Source: Varroa destructor (Eukaryota > Arthropoda > Arachnida > Mesostigmata > Varroidae). Taken from it: DNA of 64,000 nt. Position 1 is the first letter of the stretch; each line of letters begins with the position of its first letter. The notes beneath the pieces were generated by a model. That model was not told where the DNA came from. It saw only the letters and a program-made list of their open reading frames with translations, and did no database searches. The position numbers were made by a program, and so were the translations under genes. Shown here in pieces: positions 25,499 through 36,446 of this stretch. The stretch covers positions 24,256,782 to 24,320,781 of the forward strand of contig NW_019211454.1 of assembly GCF_002443255.2 (NCBI RefSeq), written 5' to 3'.

Positions 25499-27400
25499 CT
25501 GGTCGGTCCGCTGAGTTGTACTGTATATTAGGTAATGGCTTGATATCGTCGTGGTTGTTTGCTACTGACTGACGTGGTCCGGGTTCAAACTACCGGCAAG
25601 TACTGTATAGAAGGCCGGCAAACCAGATTTGCTGCCTCTCACAGAGGTAGTGACATGCAGCAGCATGACGAACGACAACACACCGAATCAAAGTACGTCA
25701 ACCGGCGCAAGGCCGAGAGCCAGTTTGCCTTTGCGAAAGCAACACGCGGTCGGCGCTAACCGGACTCCAAGTCCCTTTCCCTTTACCACCATCAGCGCCC
25801 TCCCCTCACAACCAGCGACGGCGGCTGCTGCCGCCTATGGACCAAGGAAGTAAGTCGCATTTGGTTAGTTGTATATTTTGCAAAAATGTTTGCTTCTCCC
25901 TCAAGTAGCACCAACTGCAACTCATCCGTCCCTACGTTTTGGTAGGGTACCAATCCTAATCCCTCTCTTCATTTCTACCGTTACCAACAGAGTGGGAAGC
26001 GATCAGAAAAGGTGCAGGCAACGAGGGTCGCATAAAGAACGGCGGAACGAACAGAAATCAGATCGTTGCACCAGGTGGGATAAAGCGCGGTAAACTGTTC
26101 GTCGCATACGGGAGGTTGCCTTCAGTGATGAAGCGGCGTGTGTAGGTCACCCAGCATGGCTTTCCTCCTCTATTCAATGGCGACGCTAGGAACGGTGCCG
26201 ACGGCATCGGCAGCTGAGAGCGACGAAAACGCGAACAGTGTGACAAGGAATGGACAAGAAGAGACCAAGCCGCACGAAGATCGCGAAGAAGAAGGGTGCC
26301 AAAATAGCGCCGGAGAACAGAAGGTTAAAGAAAGTTTTTGTCGGTAAGGAAAGGAGAATATTACCATGGAAACGTGTAGACAGGCAATACTAGAACGAAA
26401 GGAAAAATGCTTTTAAAAAGCGGCCTTGTTCCCTTCACGCGCTTCTTTTTCTTGACTGCTAATGGAGACAAGCCATATAAGCAACGGCTGACGGAATTAA
26501 GAACAGCAGCAGCTAATAGAACTGTAGGTATAGTGCCTGAAAAACTGCGCGAACACCTAGACAACAAGAAACTGTCACATCGTATTTTCTTCATTCTGTG
26601 ATGTTGTCGTGTATTTCTCTGCAACAAAGTTCCGGCAAATGAACAGTCTGTCTTGCCTGGTCTTATTGCCTGGGAAAAACACTCACATGCGCATATGCGC
26701 AGTAGATTTAACGCATTGACCGGCATTGAGCTGTGTCTATCAATGGGTGCAAGATCAGATACGAACCGTCTGCATCCAATCGCCGATACAACGGTTAGAT
26801 GACATAGCAGTGAGAAAAAGAAGACAGGCGGGGAAGGAGGACTAGTAAGGAGATTAGATAAGCGGGAAAGTGAGATTCAAAAGAAACAAAAACGAGTGCG
26901 CCGGCAATGGGCACGACCAAGCCGATGGACGGAGAAGATTGTGCGGAGTGATTAGATGGCAGCAAGGATTGCGCATGCAGGTCATGCAAGGAGACCAAGC
27001 TGATCTTTTCGAGCTGCTGGTGGTCTAATTAAGCTTTCTCGTTTCCGTTTATTTGTTATGCGAAAGCGGCTTTTCGTCTCCATAGTAGCTTCTTTTTCTT
27101 TATGTCCTCAGTTGCTCTAACTCTTTCGGGCTGATTCTTTCTCGTACTCTCGCGAGCTCATGCACTGACGTAGACGTGACTAGGGGAGTCAACTTCTGAC
27201 CGCACACACGCTCGTATCCACACCTGCTTATACTGAAACACATACAATGGCATAGCTGTATAATAATATAATGGTGTAAAAACATACATAGCAGCTAGAC
27301 TGCCATTGCTGTTACCGCCGCTGCCTCCAGTTTTTCCATGAACATAACTGTAGCACGGCAAACAGAAGACAGGCTTTGTGAGCCCCTAGGCCGCTTAACA

Positions 27401-28190
27401 CACAAGCTGGTGCATAGAACCGAGTAAACATGCCAACTAAAATATACGCCTTCACTGCTCCACGATAAGGCACAAATGAGTTACCTGCTAGTCCCTTTGT
27501 TTGTCGGTTAGGGGCACGAAATTTTTCAAATCTTCCCTTTGCGCGGACGACAAGTTAGCTGAAGCTCTTTCGCCTTAGAACCTTTTCGGCAATTTTTGTC
27601 TTTAATTCACAAATTTGCCGACCTTTTTCTAAAAAGACAACGAAACACACGTAAAAACCTCTAGGTAGCTGCCTTGTGGCTACCTGCTCCTTAACAAATA
27701 GTAGTGCCTCACAGAGTAAGTCGATATTTTGGTTCCTGGTTGAGTTTTGGGAACGCAGGATACATCTGAATTGGGCTAGGCTTTGAATGGCCTAGTTCGA
27801 ACAAGTGATTTATTTTTCGAAATATTCTCATATTAGCTGCAATCCGTAGCTGCAATCTTTCAGTCAAAAAATTTTTATACCAACAGATTTTGCGGATCGA
27901 AAATTATTGTTATCATTAGAAGAGCCTTCCGCGTCCTTTGAAATGTGCTCGTCAACTAATTGCGTACCTTGATGCCGGGCCGTTCACCAAAATACGCAGA
28001 GGAATTGACGCATTGGATTACTGTGATCCTGAGTCGAAGAGAATCTACTTAACCTAGAGAACTCTCGTGGCGAAGTTTCACCGCTTCAGCCTTTCGTACG
28101 TTCACTTTGAGTGAGCTTCATCGGAGTATCTTTCAGTTCGTCGTAAATTAGTTTTATTCAGTATGTAAATCGCTGATGATTACTGAGATT
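27401..28190. other. AT-rich non-coding DNA
   Basis: No supportable gene, RNA or repeat. It sits directly upstream of the possible Tc1-like relic and could contain its decayed 5' part. Confidence 0.45.
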
Positions 28191-28193
28191 AGC

Positions 28194-28597
28194 AGTGGAC
28201 TTTCAGTGTCATTTCGAGACATCCCTATGGCCTGCCGAAAAAAATCGAGCTCAGTAGCTCCGTCGTCTAGAACGACCTCGCTTGCCTGGCCAATATTCCC
28301 AAGCAAGAAGCTCCATGATGTTTTGGGGGTAATTTAATTCGAGCTGGCTTAAAGAGTGTAGAATTCTTAGGAGCCACGCCAATGAATGTTGAAGATCAGC
28401 GAATATTGCATGCAAATACTGACATGGACTGCGTTCCAGGAAAATAGAGTTTACAGGTTAGATCAAATGCTGTTGTCAAAACCCGTGTTATTCTTCTGGA
28501 AGAGTGCTCCTGAACTCAAGGTATGGCGGAAAGCGGCTTGTGAATAACTGGGAGGAAAATTAAATCTATTTTCAGCGATGCCCCACACCTGAAGGTC
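28194..28597 (+). pseudogene. Possible Tc1-like DDE transposase relic
   Basis: Three short matches to Tc1-type transposase landmarks occur on the plus strand in different frames. A stretch reading VDFQCHFETSLWP (28194-28232) sits where the family has its DES.F.L..W.P region. SSMMFWG at 28308-28328, followed by a stop and FNSS, resembles the conserved [IV]M.WGCFS. G.T.MN.E...IL follows at 28370-28410. A stretch DAPHLK near 28576-28597 could be the remnant of the D(N)AP.H box holding the second catalytic Asp. Spacing between the last two is longer than usual. Stops and frame changes make it dead. No terminal inverted repeats were found. The assignment is tentative. Confidence 0.3.
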
Positions 28598-28927
28598 TAT
28601 TTAGACTACGACCACTCAGAAGTTTTCCAGAAACGCTCTGTGATCCAGTACTATTTGTGTTATTATGAATAGAAATTGTTGTCGCAAGACAATACGTGAT
28701 CTATCAGAAAGAAGGTCCTGTCAGCTCAGATCCGCAGCTAGGATTTCTGCAATGTGTATTCGAATATCATATAAATAGCTACCTTGACATGCAAATGTGT
28801 AATTTAGTAATCAACTCCACTATACTGATTTAACTTGCGGATACCTTTGAAGAATACAAACTAGTAACTTCCCTCGCAAGTGGGACAATGTCTGCGAACG
28901 ACACGTACATTTGTGTATCGCATGTAG

Positions 28928-29283
28928 AAAGCATACTTCATAACTAAGCTTCAGATGCGAGCGTCATACGAGTTTCAGACGCAAGACCCAGCTGCCCAGA
29001 ACGGCCCGCAACAATTATTAGCCAATAGCAGCATCACGAACGTCAATGATGTTAGCACATCTAAACTTACAACTGAGCAAACAACCGAGTGACGGACCGG
29101 ATGGACGAGACACAGATGTATCCCAGCTATGAAAATGATGAGCAGGTTAATAGTGACAACACTGATGATGAGATGAAGCGTGGGAGCGACAGCGAGAAAG
29201 CGGAGGCTACGATCTAGACAGACCGCTTCTGCAAGTACGGCACTCTAGGGCATACTTCAGTTGCTGAAAAGAGCCAACGGCAA
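28928..29283 (+). pseudogene. Unassigned protein-like coding relic, disordered and acidic
   Basis: One frame is open at 28928-29092 (ATG at 28955). It is rich in Gln, Asn, Ser and Thr and ends in LTTEQTTE. A second frame then runs from 29077 (ATG at 29101) to a stop at 29215-29217, giving an acidic peptide that includes YENDEQVNSDNTDDEM. After that stop the same frame continues to 29281-29283 with FCKYGTLGHTSVAEKS, faintly like a broken CCHC knuckle. The abrupt hand-over of protein-like composition from frame to frame suggests a single ancestral coding region broken by a frameshift near 29077-29092. I do not recognise the protein. It could belong to a transposon or to a decayed host gene. Confidence 0.3.
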
Positions 29284-29780
29284 AAACCGTAACTATATCT
29301 ATTGGTATTATCAGCAATATTAGACCGTCCCATATATATAATAGCTGCTCACATGCAATCGAGAATTTATCTAATTGTCTAAATCCGTGACATTAAAATA
29401 AGAAGCAGAGATAAGCAACAAGTGTCCTGAATTTATCTCGAGAATCGGCAGAATTATTATACATCGACTGGAATACTTGATGTTCTAATCACCTTATAAA
29501 TATATCCACAGTTGCTTTTAGCAACATGATCATAAAGATACCAGTTGCAGACGAAAAATCCCCAGATCACACATTGTAGGTCTCCTCGAAAGGTTTTCTG
29601 ATGGTATAGCGAGAGAAGAGTCTAAAACGTGGGTAGATCACATAATTTCGCCTTTAATTTCTCATAACGAATATGTCGGCGAATGGGGTTACCTTAATAA
29701 CAATATAATCTCATGAACTATTATCTTGTTCCTGTGGCCATTCATTTTCTGACAACCAACTTCCTCCTGTTGAAAAGTAA
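29284..29780. other. AT-rich spacer
   Basis: No structure seen. It separates two plus-strand protein-like stretches and could be an intron or decayed coding sequence between them. Confidence 0.4.
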
Positions 29781-30008
29781 TCGCCAGTATACGAAATTAT
29801 GGATGTGGATAAGTTCTTTAAACAGTATTCTACAGTAGATCCTTATGGGCTGCTTTTTAGGGAAACATTTCATCGTTCCACCGGCCTCCAGCCGGAGCTT
29901 TTTCGGCGGCATTTCATCGCTTTGGATATGCTCTTGACAAGTGAGGAAAACGATATGTCAGTGATTAAACAAATTAACGACGTAAAGATACATATGATAA
30001 GGTACTGA
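29781..30008 (+). CDS. Unassigned protein-like open frame
   Basis: The frame is open from 29781, with an ATG at 29799 and a stop at 30006-30008, giving 69 residues from the ATG. The translation has a balanced globular composition (MDVDKFFKQYSTVDPYGLLF at the start, then TGLQPELFRRHF) in an AT-rich region where chance frames look quite different, and its middle is locally GC-richer. A CAG at 29787 could serve as splice acceptor and AAG|GTACTG near the end is a poor donor. I do not recognise a family. It may be an exon, or the next part of the broken coding region at 28928-29283, which lies on the same strand. Confidence 0.3.
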   Translation, partial: SPVYEIMDVDKFFKQYSTVDPYGLLFRETFHRSTGLQPELFRRHFIALDMLLTSEENDMSVIKQINDVKIHMIRY

Positions 30009-31970
30009 AAAAATATCAGTCAAGTATTAGTCGAAGTTCAAGGCTAAGGACAGCTACAACAGTACAACGAACCAGAGATCCGTAACTATAATACACGTTA
30101 GTGCAGAAGCCTTTGAAAAATGTGTAAAACTTCAGCTTGAAACTCATATGTTCAATGTATTTTTTTTCTCAAATTGAAATGGAGCCTTACGATCTCAAGA
30201 CGCGTTGAAACGAGCACAATGACGAACACGGTATATAATACATACCGCTACAACCACACACATGGGGCATGTACCTTGAATCATTGCATGTGTTTAAAAA
30301 AAACGTCGAAAGAGAGTCGAACGTTTTCGCCTCAGCTAACACCAGGCATTCAGATGTTCAACATAGCGTGATAATTTCCTTGGGATCTAGATAATCCAGT
30401 TCACTGCGACTATGTTAGCTGAAACAAATGGAAACCTGTTATGGCCAGCGTATCGCTTGACGCAAACCAGGTAAGCGAATATTCCGTAGTCTAAACAAAA
30501 GAAAAATCGTGTATGTGCTTTTCTCGGACTATCCGGAGGACCCCTGTATAGGGTTTGATCATTTTGTTGTACTTGGGTTTGACTTTCCAAAGAAAAAAAT
30601 AATTTAATAGAAATCAAATAGCTACGAAAATGCATGCATGTTTATGTTTAAAAACAAAAATAATAACATTTAGTGAGAAGTATACGCCTTAATAAGAGTG
30701 ATCGATTTTAAATACTATGCTACTGTGCAGCATTGAATAGAAGCCCCGTGGAAGTTTATGCGATAAAGTTGGTGCAAATTTAATAAATATAGAGAAGGAA
30801 CTCAGTGTTCCTGGAATTTTAGCATGTGCAAATATCCCTTATAAGATGCTTCGTAACGTTGCCATCCGAATGTAGCGTAACAATGCCAGGCGGTTGATAA
30901 ATGCCAACAGCTCCAAGCAATCAATGATATGAGTCTGCAATGATAATGGTAATTATTATAGTCATTATATAGCTTCATACGGGTAGAAGCGTGCATGTAT
31001 AAAAATGTATATAGAAAAAGAGTTCTAACGATGCAACAAAGTCGAAAACATTAACACTTCTTCGAGGCAAACGTTATTACGTGTACAATGGATTTGAACC
31101 TGGTGCCTGAACCTGGTGTCCTAATATTTTTACTTTAAAAAAGGCTTTAGATAATTCGATTTTGCATAATGGCCCTGGAGGACTATGTCTTTCATGATGC
31201 TTGTTATGCCTACCGCTCATTTTTTCGGGGTAATAATATAAATTAACAAATTGGGCTCAAAGAACGTCATACATGGCACTGCATTGCATTTTATTTTCAA
31301 ATTAAAATAGATTATATTTTAGAAAAAAAATAATGGCTTAGTACAATTCGGGATGAAGGATCACTGAGCTTCTCGTCTGTTTAAAGGTGGTTTGATAAAT
31401 CGTTGCATCTTTTAATGCAACAATCGCGTTTGAGTTAAGCTGCATTACCACGCGGTTTACCCGCTGATTTTGGATCTACTTTGGACCATCCGTTCAGATC
31501 GATGTAAAACACTCTGTTCAAAGAGCGGTATTCCAATTTTACGGAACGAACGCAATTAGTCTGCAACTGTTACACCAGGATCTAAAGACATTTTTATCTC
31601 TAGAAGACCTACTACTCTTCTCGTAATTTTCCTAATATTATACTTCGTGAATAAATCTGCAGGTACAATCATATGGTTAAGCAGATTAGAATCAGAAATC
31701 TTTCGATTTCAATTCCCCAACACTACCGTCTATTCCGTCCCATGGGACATATCGAGCAGTACGTCCGTAAATCATAACTCTAATTATTGCGGTCATTAAG
31801 GTCTGTGCACTATTTTAGAAAATAAAGTTCAGCATTAGTAAAAACAGACGCCATAATTTATGTATACGCTCAATATTACAGTTGGCTTTACATTTGGTAC
31901 TTACCTGCCGGTACTTAACCCGGGCCATCTATTGGACTCCTGGAACCAGTAAATAAAACCACATGACACA
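30009..31970. other. AT-rich non-coding DNA
   Basis: No supportable gene. Includes a 13-bp tandem duplication at 31095-31120 (TGAACCTGGTGCC twice). The minus strand of that duplication contains a B-box-like GGTTCAAATCC, but no tRNA fold can be built around it. Confidence 0.5.
31095..31120. repeat. 13-bp tandem duplication
   Basis: Two adjacent copies of TGAACCTGGTGCC, the second with one change. Confidence 0.7.
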
Positions 31971-31976
31971 TTAAAT

Positions 31977-32060
31977 GCCGGAGCAGGATGGCTTATTCAG
32001 AAGCGGTTTACACATTACGTCGGCCTAATGATGGCGTGGGTTCGACTCTCGCTGAGAGCC
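31977..32060 (+). repeat. tRNA-derived SINE relic with A and B boxes
   Basis: Begins GCCGGAGC, then an A-box-like TGGCTTATTCAG at 31989-32000 and a B-box-like GGTTCGACTCTC at 32039-32050. The two boxes start 50 bases apart, close to tRNA spacing. The T arm can pair weakly (GTGGG / CTCGC) but the acceptor stem cannot, so this is a pol III-type retroposon head rather than a working tRNA. The same GCCGGA start occurs at 44239. Confidence 0.45.
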
Positions 32061-32403
32061 AAAGGATTTTTCATACAGAAACCTTCGTAGTTTCGCAGGT
32101 GGCGGGGAGCTAAGGGGATTAAAGTGAACTCAACTAGGTCGTGGGCTTCTCCCGCCTTGATCTCCGTAGTAACACTCAATGGTTTAGATTAAAGGCGATT
32201 CAATACGTAAAGAGCAGATGTTATAAGGAGAAACAGAATGTTTATAAAGCGTAATTAACGCGATTGACTACGTACTAGGAAAGACCGTGTTGCGTTTAAG
32301 GTCATACAAGCCAAATCAGTTGTACAATAAGCAAAACCCTGTCGAACTTCGCTGTGTTTACAAAATGCAAATGAGTTACTTATTAGAAGAGAAGCAGCGG
32401 TTT
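32061..32403. other. Sequence 3' of SINE head
   Basis: May include the SINE body. A near-palindrome, GGCGGGGAG near 32101 against CTCCCGCC near 32150, lies here. No gene is seen. Confidence 0.4.
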
Positions 32404-32743
32404 TTAAGTTAAAACTTGACAACAACATTCGGAGGGTCCGTTGTTCCTACAAAGTATTATATCTTCAAAACCACTTGTTGTGCTTTTATTGCTTTCTAAG
32501 TTTAAAATGCTTGAAGTTTTACATTCAGTGTACCCGAAAATCCGTTTCAAGTAAAACGGGCGAGCTAATAACAAACTAGAGTACATAATGAACAATTTCA
32601 ATGACATACATAGGTCCACAACAGACACAAAAATAGTCGCAAACTTTTGAAAAGATAAATATTTCAACTGGTTCTTGTTACAGTCGCGCAAAAGCATAGT
32701 CTTATCGTCGAACAAAACTAGAGGATGCCCAGATAAAATCGCA
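32404..32743 (-). CDS. Candidate terminal exon or relic, function unknown
   Basis: On the minus strand a pyrimidine-rich tract ending TTTTGTTTGCAG (up to plus position 32744) makes a strong splice acceptor. The frame beyond it is open for 112 codons to a TAA, in an AT-rich area where such a length is uncommon by chance. The first residues after the acceptor read AILSGHPLVLFDDKTMLL. A hydrophobic stretch and then a Ser/Asn-rich tail ending in three cysteines follow. The frame actually stays open upstream to about 32790, where a second acceptor-like CTTCAG follows a T run. No family is recognised with confidence, and no upstream exon was identified. Confidence 0.3.
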
Positions 32744-32790
32744 CTGCAAACAAAATGTAATGTTTTTTTCATACGAAAAATATCATCCAT

Positions 32791-35729
32791 CTGAAGCTTC
32801 CGAAATAAAAAAAAAAAATGAAAAAATAAAAATTATCAAACCTCAGACACGACTTTGCCTAGCGGTTACGAATATTTTGAGTAGAGGTGTTCCTAGATCA
32901 GTTCCTAGTTCTGAAATCAGTCTGTCATGCCCAGAACATCAACAGGTTTTTCTCATGGAATAATATTTGGGTGCGGCAAATGTCTGAACGATTTATTGTG
33001 TCCTTTCAACAAGATAGAAGTAGAGAAACACAACTATCACTAAAATGTATATGCTTTTGATACAACTAAATACTTTCGTCTAAGCTCTAATGTAACGTCA
33101 TAGTACATATATTATAGTTTTATGTAAATGATGCATCGAACTATTTTCTTCCTTAGGTCTGCGTTCAAGAAGTTATTCGTAGAATAATTCATAAGTTCGA
33201 CAAAAAACAGGAGAAAAAGACAAAGTTACTGAGCGGCATAGGTAACTATGTACGTAAGACTATTAAGCTAGAAAACATGTAAGAACTGAAGGGGGAAGAC
33301 CTCACTATTACCAAAATATTACACATCAATTCCATATCGCTATCCGTTCAGAAACACTAACACGCATATATAAAATACGACATCTAAATTGGCATAGGCC
33401 TCGACACGCTGTTTGTCGTAATGAGCATGCCCCCTTTAATACCATTATCATGCCCATATTAATTATTTACTTGCATATTTTATATACAGTTTCTCCGGGA
33501 GTGCTTCAATCAGTTTGCGTCAGAATGCAAGAATTCTTCTCATTTGTAGAGTTAACTTTCAATAAGGTCCTAAGAGAGGGCCCGGCCCGTCTTGCTGATC
33601 GTCGCGAATTAAACATTAGGGGTTTATAAAATACCGTAGGGACTATACGTCGCCAGCAGCAATTTGATGCTATGTAGTATTATATTTGCCGCGGTCAACC
33701 TTTTGCCGAAGGTATAGACAGTCAGCGTTAGAGCTACTGTTGCTTGTCTCGCCAAGAAAAGCATGCTCGTAAGGCGAAACGAAAATGCACAGTACATTTA
33801 ATAACAATATAAACTCCAAGTCTAAACGGTTTGTTCACGCTAATAGATTGACCTCATTCACTTAATCCAATGATCGCAGAACACCCCAACAAAACAACTG
33901 TGATTTACGACATCATAGAAATGATGATAAAGCATATCGGAGCGTGTAATCTGCTTATATATGTGCTTATTGAAGTGCACAATCAACGGTGGTAAAGGGA
34001 CCTTCAGAGGAGGTAATAGCATACATAGCCAACGAAGCTTTGCAGCTTTCTTCAAATTTGGCCGATGTAAGGCCAGCAAACGAACTGTCTGAAAACACTA
34101 ATAGTCGTGATCGATTCGTTTTTTTGTGTTAGCACATAAATCTAATAGACCGTCGAGGGCTGAATTCACCTATATGCATATATGAAGGTAAAGTAGAACC
34201 CCGCTTGCAAGAGCCTGGATTTTCATGCTGCAATATATCAGGACACAACATCGGCCCAGATCGCGAGCAACCAAAGCAGCAACCAGCAAAGGCCACCTTC
34301 TAAGAACGAAACAACATGAAAATACGACTCGCTGGGAGCGAGATATCTGAAAACATGAGGCTATATCACCTCGACTGGTCGGCCTAAATCTAACAACCCT
34401 AGTAAAAATAGGGAAATAACCACAATGGAGTTGTGAGCTGATAAATGAAAACAAAAATCCAGCTGTATATGAACAACGTAGCGCAGGCTAAATATCGACA
34501 ATCGGACACGCATGAGTCGTCGGCTTTTGCGCCGGATGACGGCCATTTACCAGTTCATTAGAGTTGAAATTTATAAAAAAAAGCTATAAAACATAAGCAT
34601 TGATGGTGTACATACAAACATAAGATTGATCGGATGTGGAATGTTCGATTACGGCCATACACTTGAACTGTATCTCAGGATGTCATGAAACGCTTTATGA
34701 AAATCTGATGAAAGTATAGCGTGCAACAGTGAACACTTAGAGGAGTACTAGTACTGTTACAAGATCGCTACCATATCTTTTTTCTATCGCTCTGAATAAG
34801 CTAGCTATTGTCATCCAATTACAGGGGAATATTTAGTTAAACTCACACTAGGATTATTTGCAGTGCGTAGGGTGAAATCCGTGATAATTTTTGAATAACC
34901 ATAGAATCGCTTGGTGAATTGTTGAACAGGTTAAAAATAGACGTCTCGCATAAAAATCGCACCCAGATGTGCGTCGTAAAGCTATATTATAAAAAGGGGC
35001 AATTTGCCTTACAAAAAACTTGTTTAGTACACTTAAAAAATGAAAGGTGCTATATCCGTAATTTGTTTAAGTAACGATTAGCTTGAATTAAACCAGAGGA
35101 AAACGCGAAAATAGCGACCCTTCTTTAGGTCGCATTTCGAAGCTCGTAAAAACTAAACAATGCAAGGAAAATCTTAAATATTTGGCTTTTCATTGAGCCA
35201 GGGGCACTGAAACGTTTTCGACAAACTCCTCTTGAAGGTGCGCAATCTGAGCTTCGAACCTTGAAAAGACCTAAAACGACTGTAACAAATGTCTTGAGGC
35301 TGGGCTATTAGCTCTATAGGGCTTAATATTTCCTTAGCCCTTGATTTTCAGAACATACCTAGGAAAATACTATTTGCCAAAGTATGAATATGTATTCACG
35401 AGCAGTGAACAAACGTCATTGTTCATTGGAAGTACAGCGGTGTCAATCATTGACGTGTGCATTAGAAAATCACGCGATTAACTCTTTCTAGTTAGCATCT
35501 TCTATGTTTCAATAAAGGAAATTAGCGGATCGCGGAATCTTATGGAGGGATTCATTTTGAGATATTTGAGTTATCTATACTTACATTAGAAACCATATGC
35601 GGCGCAATGTTGGGCCGCAGGGCACTAATTTCAATTGAAGCTGTGAGAAGATACGGTGAAATTTACAACGCGGGTAAAGTATTTGAAGCCTGTGAGTGTA
35701 TTTAGGAGGTGAAAGATGACACAAGTCTA
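32791..35729. other. AT-rich non-coding DNA
   Basis: About 2.9 kb with only short frames, none assignable. The last few hundred bases probably include the decayed N-terminal part of the Helitron protein, but I could not follow it with confidence upstream of 35730. Confidence 0.45.
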
Positions 35730-36446
35730 AAGGGACAGTTTAGAGCTCTGTGTTGTGATTTCCTAGAGTAGCCGAGAAAACAGGCGACACCTTGGAAAAT
35801 ATAAGGGCCATTGGGACTGGTCTTGAAAGGTTACAAAGCAATCTGAAAGGCGCTCTAAAGTGTCGAAAGATACGTAAATACTTTGCCATCCTTCTCCTGG
35901 CGAAGGAGAATCATGGAACATTGGAACAGAAGATCGAAGGAGAACCAATGATAAAGGGACATTTTTTAAAGGCGATGAAATATAACTTAAAGGATGCTTG
36001 TGTCAGATTTGCCCCTGAGAAGTGGTGTTACCTGGTAGCAACAAGCCCATGGGTGAAGCTAATGATTGCATCGGCATTATTCGCTAATCCGCCGAAAGCG
36101 AGCCTCAGGCTTCAGGACCTTCCAGGAAGCGGAAAGACTGCATCCATATACATTTATAACCTGCTTGCTTATGGAGGCCATGCGTTGGCTGAAGTTTGAC
36201 AATGAAACATGACTTGGCTAATATCTTGCGCCGAACGGTATAGGTGATATCAAAAATCTATTCATTCAATTCAAATCAATTGAAAAAGGGTCATCTGGTG
36301 TTGTAAACAATACAAGGTTATCGAGATGGTATGACAGCGTCTGGCGAAATTGAGCTCAAGCAACCTAAATCAAGATTAGTTCTTCCATATTCGGTAGAGG
36401 TTGAATGCAATTTATATGGATCGTTATGTTACGTGACTTACAGCGT
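35730..36446 (+). pseudogene. Helitron Rep-helicase relic (Pif1-type helicase region)
   Basis: Helitrons encode a Rep-helicase for rolling-circle transposition. Landmarks occur in order. KGQFRAL then DFLE (35730-35768) matches the LR.LL...TSFEDL region. ENIRAIGTGLE (35795-35827) matches the F..A...LGLL part. IRKYFAILL (35867-35893) matches the LRELFA.IL block. A Walker A reading PGSGKT (GSGKT at 36125-36139) is followed by YIYNLLAYGGHALAEV. In a shifted frame come YLAPNG (36222-36239), EKGSSGVVNNTRL (about 36282-36320) and a fragment like the LDR.LRDL helix (36401-36446). The frame is open at 35759-36196 apart from a TGA at 35756, and broken after 36196. The Walker B Asp-Glu pair is not intact. 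This is a dead copy. Confidence 0.65.

Larger units (their letters stand above)
17451..27400. other. Large GC-richer block, no assignable gene
   Basis: About 10 kb with many overlapping frames on both strands, including the longest in the window (174 codons, 20606-21130 plus) and a hydrophobic one (17945-18343 plus). Competing frames overlap nearly everywhere, and none shows recognisable domains. The block holds the inverted 27-bp repeat array (19456-19520), a SINE head (20465-20490), a short tandem duplication (20957-20984), a GCA repeat and a compound microsatellite. Confidence 0.4.

Noticed and set aside
31092..31102. Minus-strand GGTTCAAATCC, a perfect B-box match
   Set aside because: No A box at the right distance and the T arm does not pair. 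It is part of a local tandem duplication.
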